NCBI GenBank assembly: GCA_937958695.1
Contig: CALGNK010000014.1
Location: forward strand, 46,030-110,029
Direction of reading: 5' to 3'
Source of the DNA: an uncultured bacterium
GTDB lineage: Bacteria; DUMJ01
DNA: 64,000 nucleotides
Below are positions 1 through 7,884 of the stretch, one piece after another (the stretch's first letter is position 1; each line of letters begins with the position of its first letter). Under the pieces are notes generated by a model. The model was not told where the DNA came from, made no database searches, and saw only the letters and a program-made list of their open reading frames with translations. The translations under genes were made by a program, and so were the position numbers.

Positions 1-251
1 CTGGAGGACAACAACAGCGAGTTGCTATAGCCAGGGCGTTAGCTGTTGAACCTGTAATATTATTAGCAGATGAACCTACGGGGAACCTTGATAGTAAATC
101 CAGCCATGAAATTATGGACCTTATATCAGAACTTCATAGCCAAGGTTTGACCATAGTCCTTGTAACTCATGAGCATGATATTGCGAGTTATGCTAGAGAG
201 ATAGTTAGAATGTCTGATGGCAAAATAATTGGTATAGAAAAACGTCCTTGA
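1..251 (+). CDS. MacB/LolD-type ABC transporter ATP-binding protein, C-terminal part (cut by window edge)
   Basis: Only the last 82 codons are present, read in the frame starting at base 3 and ending at TGA 249-251. The piece opens in the ABC signature ([13 protein letters not shown]). It continues with Walker B ([12 protein letters not shown]), the switch histidine in LVTHEHD, and a short end [13 protein letters not shown]. The sequence [10 protein letters not shown] is typical of the LolD/MacB/FtsE class of ATPases that work with FtsX-like permeases. It stands 13 bases before the adaptor gene and shortly before a MacB-type permease, so it should be the cytoplasmic motor of that exporter. 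Substrate unknown. Confidence 0.9.
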   Translation, partial: GGQQQRVAIARALAVEPVILLADEPTGNLDSKSSHEIMDLISELHSQGLTIVLVTHEHDIASYAREIVRMSDGKIIGIEKRP

Positions 252-264
252 GGTTAGGGGAGAG

Positions 265-1566
265 ATGAAGATGAAAAGGAAGAGATGGTTAATAGTAGTA
301 ATTCTATTAGGACTTTCCATAGGAGGTTATTTATTCTTATCCTCTAGAAAAGCCCAAAAGCCTGCAGTTGCATCAATTGAGACCTATACGGTGTCAAGGG
401 GAGACTTGTTAGTTTCCGTATCCGGCAGTGGAGTGCTAGAGGCAAAGGATACTGTAGATGTTACTAGTGAGGTGGGGGGAACGGTAATTTGGGTTGTTGA
501 AGAAGGTTCAAGAGTAAAAAAAGGGGATATTTTGTGTAAGATAGATCCTCACGATTATGAGTTAGCTCTCACTCAAGCAGAATTGAATTATAAAAATGCA
601 AGACTAAAACTAGAGCAGGCAAAGATTGATTTAGAGAATCAGAGAAAACAGTTAGAACAAAATCTCTTTGATGCTAGCATTAGTAAAGATAATACATATA
701 TAGAACTTCAGAAAACCAAAAGACAGTTAGATGATGCTGAAAGGTTATATAGGGTAAATGCTATTACACTTAATGAATTAAAGACCTATAGGGATAATTA
801 TAATAGAGCATTGAATTCTTATACTCAGGCGCTAGAAAATATTCGTCTCTTAGAATCTACAAAAGCCTATAAATTGGCTCAATTAGAAAAAAGTGTTGCT
901 TTAGCTGAATCCTCTTTAGAGCAGGCTAAGCTTGATTTAGATAAGGCAAAACTGAACCTAAGCAAAACTATTATATATGCCCCAATAGATGGTATAGTTG
1001 CCGATATCTCCGTTAAAAGAGGTGGACAAAATATAGCAAAAGAAACTACTCTTATGAGTGTATTGGATACTAGTACTATGAAGATAAAGTTAGAGGTAGA
1101 TGAAACTGATATTCCAAAAGTCAGAATAGGTTTACCTGTAAGAGTTACCTGTGAGGCATTCCCCGATAAAGAGTTTAATGGTAGAGTGACAAATATATCT
1201 CCTAGGGCAACTATATCTAATAATATAGCTATTTTCAAGGTTCAGGTTGAGATTCCTAACCCTACTGGTGAACTTAGGGCAGGTATGACAGCTGAGGGAG
1301 AGATTATATTGAAAGAAAAACGTAATGTGCTTTTAGTCCCCTTAAAAGCGGTAAAAAGAACTGAAAGAAGAGCTTACGTTGAAGTTTTAAAAGATAATGG
1401 AGAAAAGGAGCTAGTTAGAGTAACATTAGGTGAAGACGACGGTGTAAATATTGTTATAGAAGATGGATTAAAAGAGGGCGATAAGGTAGTGTTAGCTTCC
1501 ACTAGTAGTGGTGCTTCAAATAATGTTAGATCCCCATCTCCCTCTCCTTTTAGAATTTTCAGGTAA
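265..1566 (+). CDS. macA: MacA/HlyD-type periplasmic adaptor (membrane fusion protein)
   Basis: 433 residues. A membrane anchor lies at about residues 7-27, followed by a lipoyl-like half-motif near 60-95. A long coiled coil covers about 100-235 and is rich in Q, K, L and E. The second lipoyl half is near 240-265 (TIIYAPIDGIVADI), followed by beta-barrel and membrane-proximal domains. This is the RND/MacA adaptor order. In the family it bridges an inner-membrane permease to a TolC channel. The ATG follows a purine-rich AGGTTAGGGGAGAG. It sits between the ATPase and permease genes of the same exporter. No tolC is adjacent; two TolC-like genes lie at 50-52 kb. Exported substrate cannot be told. 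Confidence 0.9.
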   Translation: MKMKRKRWLIVVILLGLSIGGYLFLSSRKAQKPAVASIETYTVSRGDLLVSVSGSGVLEAKDTVDVTSEVGGTVIWVVEEGSRVKKGDILCKIDPHDYELALTQAELNYKNARLKLEQAKIDLENQRKQLEQNLFDASISKDNTYIELQKTKRQLDDAERLYRVNAITLNELKTYRDNYNRALNSYTQALENIRLLESTKAYKLAQLEKSVALAESSLEQAKLDLDKAKLNLSKTIIYAPIDGIVADISVKRGGQNIAKETTLMSVLDTSTMKIKLEVDETDIPKVRIGLPVRVTCEAFPDKEFNGRVTNISPRATISNNIAIFKVQVEIPNPTGELRAGMTAEGEIILKEKRNVLLVPLKAVKRTERRAYVEVLKDNGEKELVRVTLGEDDGVNIVIEDGLKEGDKVVLASTSSGASNNVRSPSPSPFRIFR

Positions 1567-1578
1567 GGGGTAAGAAAT

Positions 1579-2805
1579 ATGCTCTTACTTGAGATATTAA
1601 AGATGGCTTTAGAAAGTTTTAAACTTAACAAACTTAGGACCTTTCTTACTGCTCTAGGGATAATGATCGGTGTAGCTGCGGTGGTAGCTCTAATGGCATT
1701 GGGAGAAGGAACAAAGGCAAGTATAGAGAAACAGTTTACCTCATTAGGGTCTAATCTACTTATAGTAAACTCTGGTAGTAGGCCAAGAGGACCAGGTTTG
1801 ATAAGATTTGGCCCTGTTAGATCTACTTTAACAAATAAAGACTATGAGTCTCTTCTAAAAGACTTAGATAGTAATAGTATAACAGCAATAGTGCCAGAGA
1901 GCTCTAGAAATGCGCAGGTTAAGTATCTTTCTGTAAACGCAAATGTAAACGTTATTGGCACATCCCCCGAATATGTAATAATGAGAGATTGGGGAATTAA
2001 AGATGGTTCTTTCTTTACTACAAGAGAATTCTCTGGTAAGAAAAGGGTAGCTGTCCTTGGTTCTTCTATATCGGAGACGCTCTTTGGTAATGATAGTCCC
2101 ATAGGTAAGAAGATAAAGATTAATGGAATGAGCTTTCAGGTAATAGGAGTGATGGAACCACAAGGTCAAGCCGGTGGATTTATGAATATGGATGAACTTG
2201 TATTTATACCTCTCTCAACCTATCAACGCAAGATAGAAGGTGGAGATAGGATAAGAACTATATATGTATCGGTTAAAGATATCAGTCTTATGGATAAGGT
2301 CCAAACGAAGATAGAAGAGATTATAAGAAGGAATCATAAGATTACCAATCCAGATAACGACGACTTTAATGTTCAAAATCAGGCAGCATTTATCAGTGCA
2401 GTGTCTTCTGCTACTCAAACTATGACTATGTTTCTAGCTGGTATAGCAGCAATCTCTCTATTAGTTGGTGGTATTGGCATTATGAATATTATGCTGGTAA
2501 ATGTTACGGAAAGAATAAGGGAGATAGGTATAAGAAAGGCTATAGGTGCAAAGGCAAGGGATATACTAATGCAGTTTCTTATGGAGTCAATGTTAGTCTC
2601 TGTAGCTGGAGGCTTAATAGGAATTATCCTAGGAATAGTTTTAGGTATATTTATAAGCAAAACTGCTAGCATAAGTGTAAAGGTAACTGCTACTCCTATA
2701 ATCTTATCATTCTCAGTTTCTGCTGTTGTTGGTATATTTTTTGGTTATTACCCTGCAAAAAGAGCAGCTGGATTAAATCCCATAGAAGCGTTGAGATATG
2801 AATAA
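1579..2805 (+). CDS. macB: MacB/FtsX-type ABC transporter permease
   Basis: 408 residues. The N-terminal helix is near 17-45 (LNKLRTFLTALGIMIGVAAVVAL, split by the RTFLTALG motif typical of FtsX-like permeases). A large periplasmic MacB_PCD-like domain spans about 45-265. Three C-terminal helices follow, including the conserved NIMLVNVTERIREIGIRKAIGA segment and the end AGLNPIEALRYE, both hallmarks of the family. Unlike E. coli MacB, the ATPase is a separate gene (1-251). With the adaptor it forms a MacAB-like tripartite exporter. Short 12-base spacing on both sides argues for one operon. Confidence 0.92.
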   Translation: MLLLEILKMALESFKLNKLRTFLTALGIMIGVAAVVALMALGEGTKASIEKQFTSLGSNLLIVNSGSRPRGPGLIRFGPVRSTLTNKDYESLLKDLDSNSITAIVPESSRNAQVKYLSVNANVNVIGTSPEYVIMRDWGIKDGSFFTTREFSGKKRVAVLGSSISETLFGNDSPIGKKIKINGMSFQVIGVMEPQGQAGGFMNMDELVFIPLSTYQRKIEGGDRIRTIYVSVKDISLMDKVQTKIEEIIRRNHKITNPDNDDFNVQNQAAFISAVSSATQTMTMFLAGIAAISLLVGGIGIMNIMLVNVTERIREIGIRKAIGAKARDILMQFLMESMLVSVAGGLIGIILGIVLGIFISKTASISVKVTATPIILSFSVSAVVGIFFGYYPAKRAAGLNPIEALRYE

Positions 2806-2817
2806 GGAGGAGTTAAA

Positions 2818-3375
2818 ATGATAAGGAGCTTGAAGCTTGTAATTATAGTTCTTTTATTTACACTATTTTTAGCATCAATTTCTTATGCCCAACAACAGGA
2901 TGGTCCACCTAGACGAGCTTTTGGTGGCAATCCAGAGTTACAATATCTACTCAGACTTATTAATGACCTAAACGAACTGGAGAAGGATAAAAAGTTAGCA
3001 TTAACTAAAGACCAAGCTAAAAAATTAGTCCCTATACTGCAGGATTTGATGAAAAAAGAGACTCTCCCATCAAAAGAAGCAGAGAAGTTTATCGATAAGA
3101 TAGAAGGGATCCTTACAAATGCCCAGCTTACATTTTTAGATAAGCTCCAGCTGGAAAGACAGGAAAGGTTTAGACAGCTAAGGCAACAACAGCAACAAAA
3201 CCAATCTCAGGGAGGACGAGGATTTCCACAGAATAGGCCTCCCCGAGAGATAGATAAAGATATGGAGAAAGTCATTCAAGGTTGGATGCAGGGAAAGCCT
3301 CTAAATCCATACTACTATGTAAAGGCATTTAAGGATAGACTCAATGAATTTATAGAAAGATTAAAAAAGAAGTAA
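2818..3375 (+). CDS. small secreted Q-rich protein linked to MacAB-like exporter
   Basis: 185 residues. A signal peptide ends near residue 24 (LASISYAQQ). The mature part is charged and helical (FIDKIEGILTNAQLTFLDKLQLERQERFRQLR) with a Q-rich run near 125-133 and a basic tail. No membrane segment beyond the signal. I do not recognise a named family. The layout (signal, helices, Q/R-rich low complexity) loosely recalls periplasmic Spy/CpxP-like helical proteins, but the LTxxQ repeats are not clear (one LTNAQ is seen). It starts 12 bases after macB behind GGAGGAG, so it is probably an accessory of the exporter. It converges with the ABC operon 4 bases away, without a visible terminator. Confidence 0.75.
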   Translation: MIRSLKLVIIVLLFTLFLASISYAQQQDGPPRRAFGGNPELQYLLRLINDLNELEKDKKLALTKDQAKKLVPILQDLMKKETLPSKEAEKFIDKIEGILTNAQLTFLDKLQLERQERFRQLRQQQQQNQSQGGRGFPQNRPPREIDKDMEKVIQGWMQGKPLNPYYYVKAFKDRLNEFIERLKKK

Positions 3376-3379
3376 CTAT

Positions 3380-4354
3380 TTAACTGTATAACCAGCATCT
3401 AACCCAATGCTTGTCTCTTATCTCTAATTCTTTTGGCCTTTCTCTATTACATATGTCCTTTACTTGAGGGCATCTGGGTGCAAACCTACATCCTTGCGGA
3501 GGATTTACTAAGTCTGGTGGCTCTCCAGGTGGAACCTCTTTGAGTATGTTTCTATTCTCCGGATTTGGATCAGGTATTGCGTTTAATAATGCATTGGTAT
3601 ATGGATGTAGGGGGTTAGATAGCAACTCTTTAGTAAGAGCTCTCTCGACGATCTCTCCAGCGTACATAATGAATATCCAGTGAGTAAACATCCTTACAGT
3701 GGCAAGGTCATGAGTTATGTATACAAGACTAGTCTTATGTCTATCCTGTATACCTTTTAATAGCTCTAATATCTCAACTCTAACAGATGCATCTAGCATA
3801 GAGACAGGTTCATCTGCTACTACAAGTTTTGGCCTCATAATGAGAGCCCTGGCTATAACAACCCTCTGCATCTGTCCTCCACTTAACATATGTGGATACT
3901 TAGGAGCAAAATCTTCAACCGGCGTAAGTCTTACCTCCTCTAATGCTTGATATATTAAATCCCTTCTTTCCAACTTATTCCCTATATTGTGTATTATTAG
4001 CGGTTCTTCAAGTATCCTATAAATAGTAAAGTGAGGAGGTAATGCCCCAAATGGATCTTGCTGAACTAGACCTGTCTCTCTTCTGTACCACTTTATATCT
4101 TTTAAGTCAGAGTTACTTATATCCTTTCCATCAAAAATAATCTTACCACCAGTTGGCTTATAGAGTCTGAGTATAGTTTTACCAAGGGTAGTTTTTCCAC
4201 TCCCACTCTCCCCAACAAGTGAAATTGACTCCCCAGTATTCAGTGTAAAGTTTACCCCATCAACCGCCCTGACATACACAGGTTTAGAGAATAATCCCTT
4301 CTTTATGTCAAACCAAACTTTTAATTCTTCTACTCTAAGTAATTCATTATTCAT
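3380..4354 (-). CDS. oligopeptide-type ABC transporter ATP-binding protein (OppF/DppF-like)
   Basis: 324 residues. Walker A is GESGSGKTTLGK near residue 48, the signature is LSGGQMQRVVIARAL near 158, Walker B is LVVADEPVSMLD, and the switch His is in YITHDLATV. The C-terminal oligopeptide-transporter extension holds four cysteines (GCRFAPRCP..DICN..RCW) that in this family can bind an iron-sulfur cluster. Last gene of the minus-strand transporter operon, 2 bases after the OppD-like gene. It provides half of the ATPase heterodimer that drives the two permeases upstream. Confidence 0.93.
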   Translation of the reverse strand: MNNELLRVEELKVWFDIKKGLFSKPVYVRAVDGVNFTLNTGESISLVGESGSGKTTLGKTILRLYKPTGGKIIFDGKDISNSDLKDIKWYRRETGLVQQDPFGALPPHFTIYRILEEPLIIHNIGNKLERRDLIYQALEEVRLTPVEDFAPKYPHMLSGGQMQRVVIARALIMRPKLVVADEPVSMLDASVRVEILELLKGIQDRHKTSLVYITHDLATVRMFTHWIFIMYAGEIVERALTKELLSNPLHPYTNALLNAIPDPNPENRNILKEVPPGEPPDLVNPPQGCRFAPRCPQVKDICNRERPKELEIRDKHWVRCWLYS

Positions 4355-4356
4355 TC

Positions 4357-5325
4357 CTATTTACCCTCATTCAAATAGCATTTAGCAAAATGTCCTTCTT
4401 TTATCTTATAAAAAGGTGGCTCTTTAACTTTACATATATCCATAACTAATGGACACCTAGGATGAAATCTACAACCTGAAGGTGGTTCTATCAGACTTGG
4501 AGGAGAACCAGGAATAGATTTTAGATTTTTTTCCTCTCTAAGTGTAGGCACACTATCTAACAGTAGCTTTGTATAGACGTGGGAAGGATTTTTATAGAAG
4601 TCTTCGACTGGGCTAATTTCAACTATCTCACCAGCATACATAACCGCCATCCTATCTGCCAACTCGCTAGTAAGTGCTATATCGTGAGTAATAAAGATAT
4701 ATGTTAGATTAAGTTCCTTCTTTAGCATCTTTAGTAGATTCATTATATTTTCCTGAGTTATTATGTCTAGAGCTGAGGTTGGCTCATCCAACAGTAGAAG
4801 CTTTGGATTTGTTATTAGAGCCATTGCTATGACAACCCTCTGTTTCATTCCACCGCTTAGCTCGAAAGGGTATCTTTCTGCAAAAGAAGGAGATATACCA
4901 ACTAGACTTAATACTTCTTTAGCTCTATTAAAAGCAGATTCTTTGTCTGCATCGAAATGAACCATAAGTGGTTCTGCAACTTGAAATACTACCCTTAAAA
5001 CTGGGTTTAGAGAGTTCATCGCCCCTTGAAAGACCATAGCCATCTCTTTCCATCTTATCTCTTTCCTAAATGTTTCCTCATCTAAAGATAAGATGTCTCT
5101 TCCGTCTAAAATTATCTTTCCTTCTACTTTTTTTATGTTCCTTGGAAATAGTCTAATAAGTCCACGTGCCAAAGAACTTTTACCACATCCAGACTCTCCT
5201 ACTATAGCTAGAGTCTCCCCCTTTTTTAACTCAAAATTGACATTATTTACTGCCTCTACATCTCCTTTTCTGGTTCTATAAGAAATACTAAAGTTTTCTA
5301 CCCTTAGTAGATTATTATTTTCCAT
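4357..5325 (-). CDS. oligopeptide-type ABC transporter ATP-binding protein (OppD/DppD-like)
   Basis: 322 residues. Walker A is GESGCGKSSLARGL near 39-50, the signature is LSGGMKQRVVIAMAL, Walker B is LLLLDEPTSALD, and the switch is FITHDIAL. The C-terminal oligo_HPY segment GCRFHPRCPLVMDIC..PPF carries cysteines like its partner. It lies 4 bases after the DppC-like permease and 2 bases before the OppF-like ATPase. The pair forms the cytoplasmic engine of the transporter served by the 7885-9987 binding protein. Confidence 0.93.
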   Translation of the reverse strand: MENNNLLRVENFSISYRTRKGDVEAVNNVNFELKKGETLAIVGESGCGKSSLARGLIRLFPRNIKKVEGKIILDGRDILSLDEETFRKEIRWKEMAMVFQGAMNSLNPVLRVVFQVAEPLMVHFDADKESAFNRAKEVLSLVGISPSFAERYPFELSGGMKQRVVIAMALITNPKLLLLDEPTSALDIITQENIMNLLKMLKKELNLTYIFITHDIALTSELADRMAVMYAGEIVEISPVEDFYKNPSHVYTKLLLDSVPTLREEKNLKSIPGSPPSLIEPPSGCRFHPRCPLVMDICKVKEPPFYKIKEGHFAKCYLNEGK

Positions 5326-5329
5326 AACA

Positions 5330-6730
5330 CTACAGCTCCTTCAGCTTTGGATTGACTATCCTATCTAGAACGAATCCTAATAGAGAGAAAGATATGGCTG
5401 TAAGTATCAAGAGGAATGAGGGTATCAAGACCCAATAGAAATAACCCTTATATAGAGCACCGTTAGAAAATGCATCCTCTATAACCCTACCCCAAGTAGG
5501 TTGTGTAGGATCTAAGACACCAAATAGAGAAAGTACAGCCTCAAGAAATACATACACAGGAACAGAGGCTACTAGTCCAGGGACTACAGGTGGAAGTATC
5601 TTTGGAATTATATACAAGAATATTATTCTCCAGTTACTAGCTCCATAAGCCTGTGCAGATTCGATATAAGGTAATGTCCTAACCTGTAAGACTAATGCCC
5701 TGGTAGTCTTTATGCCAAAGCCAAATATACTTAAAAGAACGACCACAACAAGTAGACTCCAGAGACTTAATTTATAGAATAGGGATATCATTATCATAAT
5801 AGGCAAGAATGGTAGAACCATATAAACTTCAGTAAGCCTCTGAATAAGGGCATCTGTCCAACCACCAAACCATCCACTTATAGTTGCTATTATCAAATGT
5901 ATAATAGTAATACTTAAGGATGCTCCTAATCCAAAAGATAAATCTAGAGGTGCACCCCATAATAGGGCAATGTGAATAGGTCTTCTTAAATGGTCTGTCC
6001 CTGCTATACCATAGACGGAACCATAAAAGAGAGCGTCTAGTGTAAGAGAATCTTCTCTATCTTTCAATTCTGCCTCTAAAACTAATGAATAGTTCCCTTT
6101 TAAGACCTCTAGTTTATTGGTATACTTCATAAAAAGGCCCCTAGTGGTGGTTATAGAGAAGTCTATGGGTTCGCTTATCTTAGACCTTATGTGCGAATCT
6201 AATCTATTTTCTAGAGAAAAGTCATTACCAAGATATAGGATATCATCCTGTGATCTTAACTTATGTTCCTTGAGAAGTATCTTATCTCCATCAGGTCTAA
6301 TTAGATATAACCTTACTGTCGGGGCACTTCTCTTATATTTAGCGTTAAAGAATACGTTAATCTCTGTAGGGAAATCATCATAATTAAAGACAAAATCTTT
6401 CTTTATTTCTCCTCTAAAGACATTCCCATCCTGAGTGATATTGGTATTATTAACATCCATATATAACTCTATATTCCTTGGTTTTTTCTTCCTAGAAAAT
6501 ATGTTCCACCAGACAGGTTCAGCATTCCTTGGATTCTTTAAAAATGCAGTGCTACTATTCCATAGAGCTATCGTCTCATCATAGGGTAATGCTATTACTG
6601 TATATATAATAAGAATTCCAAAGAGAGCTAGTATAATAAGTGCAGATACCCCCGCTTTATAACTTAAGACCTCTTTTAAGATACCCCTAAGACTGTATTC
6701 AGATATAATCTCTTGTCCTTTCATCTTCAC
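5330..6730 (-). CDS. DppC/OppC-type ABC permease with large extracytoplasmic insertion
   Basis: 466 residues against about 280-320 for ordinary DppC. The first helix (ALIILALFGILIIYTVIAL) is near 32-50. Roughly 190 residues without membrane segments follow (about 51-245), predicted beta-rich and rich in D, N, R and Y. The usual five-helix BPD_transp_1 core then starts around 260. The cytoplasmic EAA-like loop is ESAQAYGASNWRIIFLYIIPKILP near 370. The insertion must face outside the cell membrane and could contact the binding protein. It overlaps the DppB-like gene by 4 bases (ATGA), indicating translational coupling. Confidence 0.92.
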   Translation of the reverse strand: MKMKGQEIISEYSLRGILKEVLSYKAGVSALIILALFGILIIYTVIALPYDETIALWNSSTAFLKNPRNAEPVWWNIFSRKKKPRNIELYMDVNNTNITQDGNVFRGEIKKDFVFNYDDFPTEINVFFNAKYKRSAPTVRLYLIRPDGDKILLKEHKLRSQDDILYLGNDFSLENRLDSHIRSKISEPIDFSITTTRGLFMKYTNKLEVLKGNYSLVLEAELKDREDSLTLDALFYGSVYGIAGTDHLRRPIHIALLWGAPLDLSFGLGASLSITIIHLIIATISGWFGGWTDALIQRLTEVYMVLPFLPIMIMISLFYKLSLWSLLVVVVLLSIFGFGIKTTRALVLQVRTLPYIESAQAYGASNWRIIFLYIIPKILPPVVPGLVASVPVYVFLEAVLSLFGVLDPTQPTWGRVIEDAFSNGALYKGYFYWVLIPSFLLILTAISFSLLGFVLDRIVNPKLKEL

Positions 6731-7782
6731 CCCTGTATCCTCATTCTAGGATCTACTATTGCATATATGATATCTAAAGCAAGAACAGTTATAGCCAAAA
6801 GATAAGCATAAACAACAGTTACCCCAACTATTACTGGAGCATCAAAATAGCTAATTGCCTGTGATATTACTTGTCCTAACCCAGGCCAGTTAAAAACAGC
6901 TTCAGTGACTATAGCTCCTGTCCAAGAGGAAATAACACTAAGTGCAAAACCTGTAATTACTGGGGGCAGTGCAGGTCTTAAAAGATACCTAGTTTCTATC
7001 TGCCTTGGTGTAAGCCCCTTTGCCTTAGCAACTTCTACGTAATCCTCTGTGGAGTATATAAGAAAGAACGTCCTCTCTTGATATATGCCCAAAAATAGAC
7101 TAGCTATAATCCAAGATGACAAAGGTAGTATCATATGCTTTAAAACACTTAAGAAATAAGGTATAGCTCCAGATGGTGGTGGATAATCGACTAATCCTCC
7201 TGCTGGTAATATATGTAACCAAGAATAAAAAATCATTATCAAAAATATTCCATAAAACCATCCAGGAATAACCGATGTTGGTGAAAGGGCTATAACAAGC
7301 TTATCCCAGAAGGAACCATATTTTCTAGATAACCTCAGACCTAGAAATAGATGTAGAAAGAAATTAAAAACTGTTGCCGTCGTAAATAGAAGAACTGTTA
7401 CAGGAAGCCTTTCTAGAATAATATTTCTTACTAGGGAAGAACCACTATCACTTGTCATATACATAGCCCTTCCAAGGTTTAGAGTAATCGCATCCTTAAG
7501 ATGATACATACTTCTGATAGGAAATGGCAGATCTAGTCCTCTTCTTTTCATCTCATACTTAAATCTACTCTCCAAAAGCTCCTTTTGCTTTTCTTCAGAT
7601 AGATTTCTAAACGAAGGGTCATCCTTATATCTCATTGCTATACTCATCCTAAGCTCTGTCTCTACTAACTTATCAACATATCCACCGGCATTAGCTATGA
7701 CTATAGTTAGATATACCGCTACTAATACAGTCAAAAATAGAGATAATCCTCTTTTTAATATATACTTTAATAAACTCTTAAT
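6727..7782 (-). CDS. DppB/OppB-type ABC permease, probable ATT start
   Basis: Core BPD_transp_1 permease: helices after an approximately 80-residue outside loop, EAA loop VEVAKAKGLTPRQIETRYLLRPALPP, and the end TVLALDIIYAIVDPRMRIQG typical of DppB. The longest frame with a common start begins at TTG 7734, inside the first helix. The same frame runs open upstream to 7782 and encodes KSLLKYILKRGLSLFLTVL, a classic DppB N-terminus. No ATG, GTG or TTG exists there; an ATT at 7782-7780 lies 10 bases after GGAGG (7797-7793). I therefore place the start at this ATT, though a sequence error or use of TTG 7734 remains possible. It follows the binding-protein gene and a terminator-like hairpin. Confidence 0.85.
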   Translation of the reverse strand: MKSLLKYILKRGLSLFLTVLVAVYLTIVIANAGGYVDKLVETELRMSIAMRYKDDPSFRNLSEEKQKELLESRFKYEMKRRGLDLPFPIRSMYHLKDAITLNLGRAMYMTSDSGSSLVRNIILERLPVTVLLFTTATVFNFFLHLFLGLRLSRKYGSFWDKLVIALSPTSVIPGWFYGIFLIMIFYSWLHILPAGGLVDYPPPSGAIPYFLSVLKHMILPLSSWIIASLFLGIYQERTFFLIYSTEDYVEVAKAKGLTPRQIETRYLLRPALPPVITGFALSVISSWTGAIVTEAVFNWPGLGQVISQAISYFDAPVIVGVTVVYAYLLAITVLALDIIYAIVDPRMRIQG

Positions 7783-7825
7783 TGATAATCATCCTCCTTC
7801 CTTTTTGCATTCTATTATACAATTA

Positions 7826-7853
7826 AAAACCCAGAGGGACAATACCCTCTGGG
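7826..7853 (-). terminator. hairpin with T run between binding protein and permease genes
   Basis: On the minus strand a perfect 9-bp stem CCCAGAGGG / CCCTCTGGG (7853-7845 with 7838-7830) and 6-base loop are followed by TTTTTAATTG. It lies 32 bases after the binding-protein stop and before the permease genes. Partial termination here would give more binding protein than membrane components, a usual pattern for ABC importers. Confidence 0.85.
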
Positions 7854-7884
7854 TTATAGAAGGTCTAATAAAGATTTCTATATA

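Noticed and set aside
1842-2169. Minus-strand open frames inside the MacB-like gene
   Set aside because: Antisense shadows of a well-conserved permease coding region.
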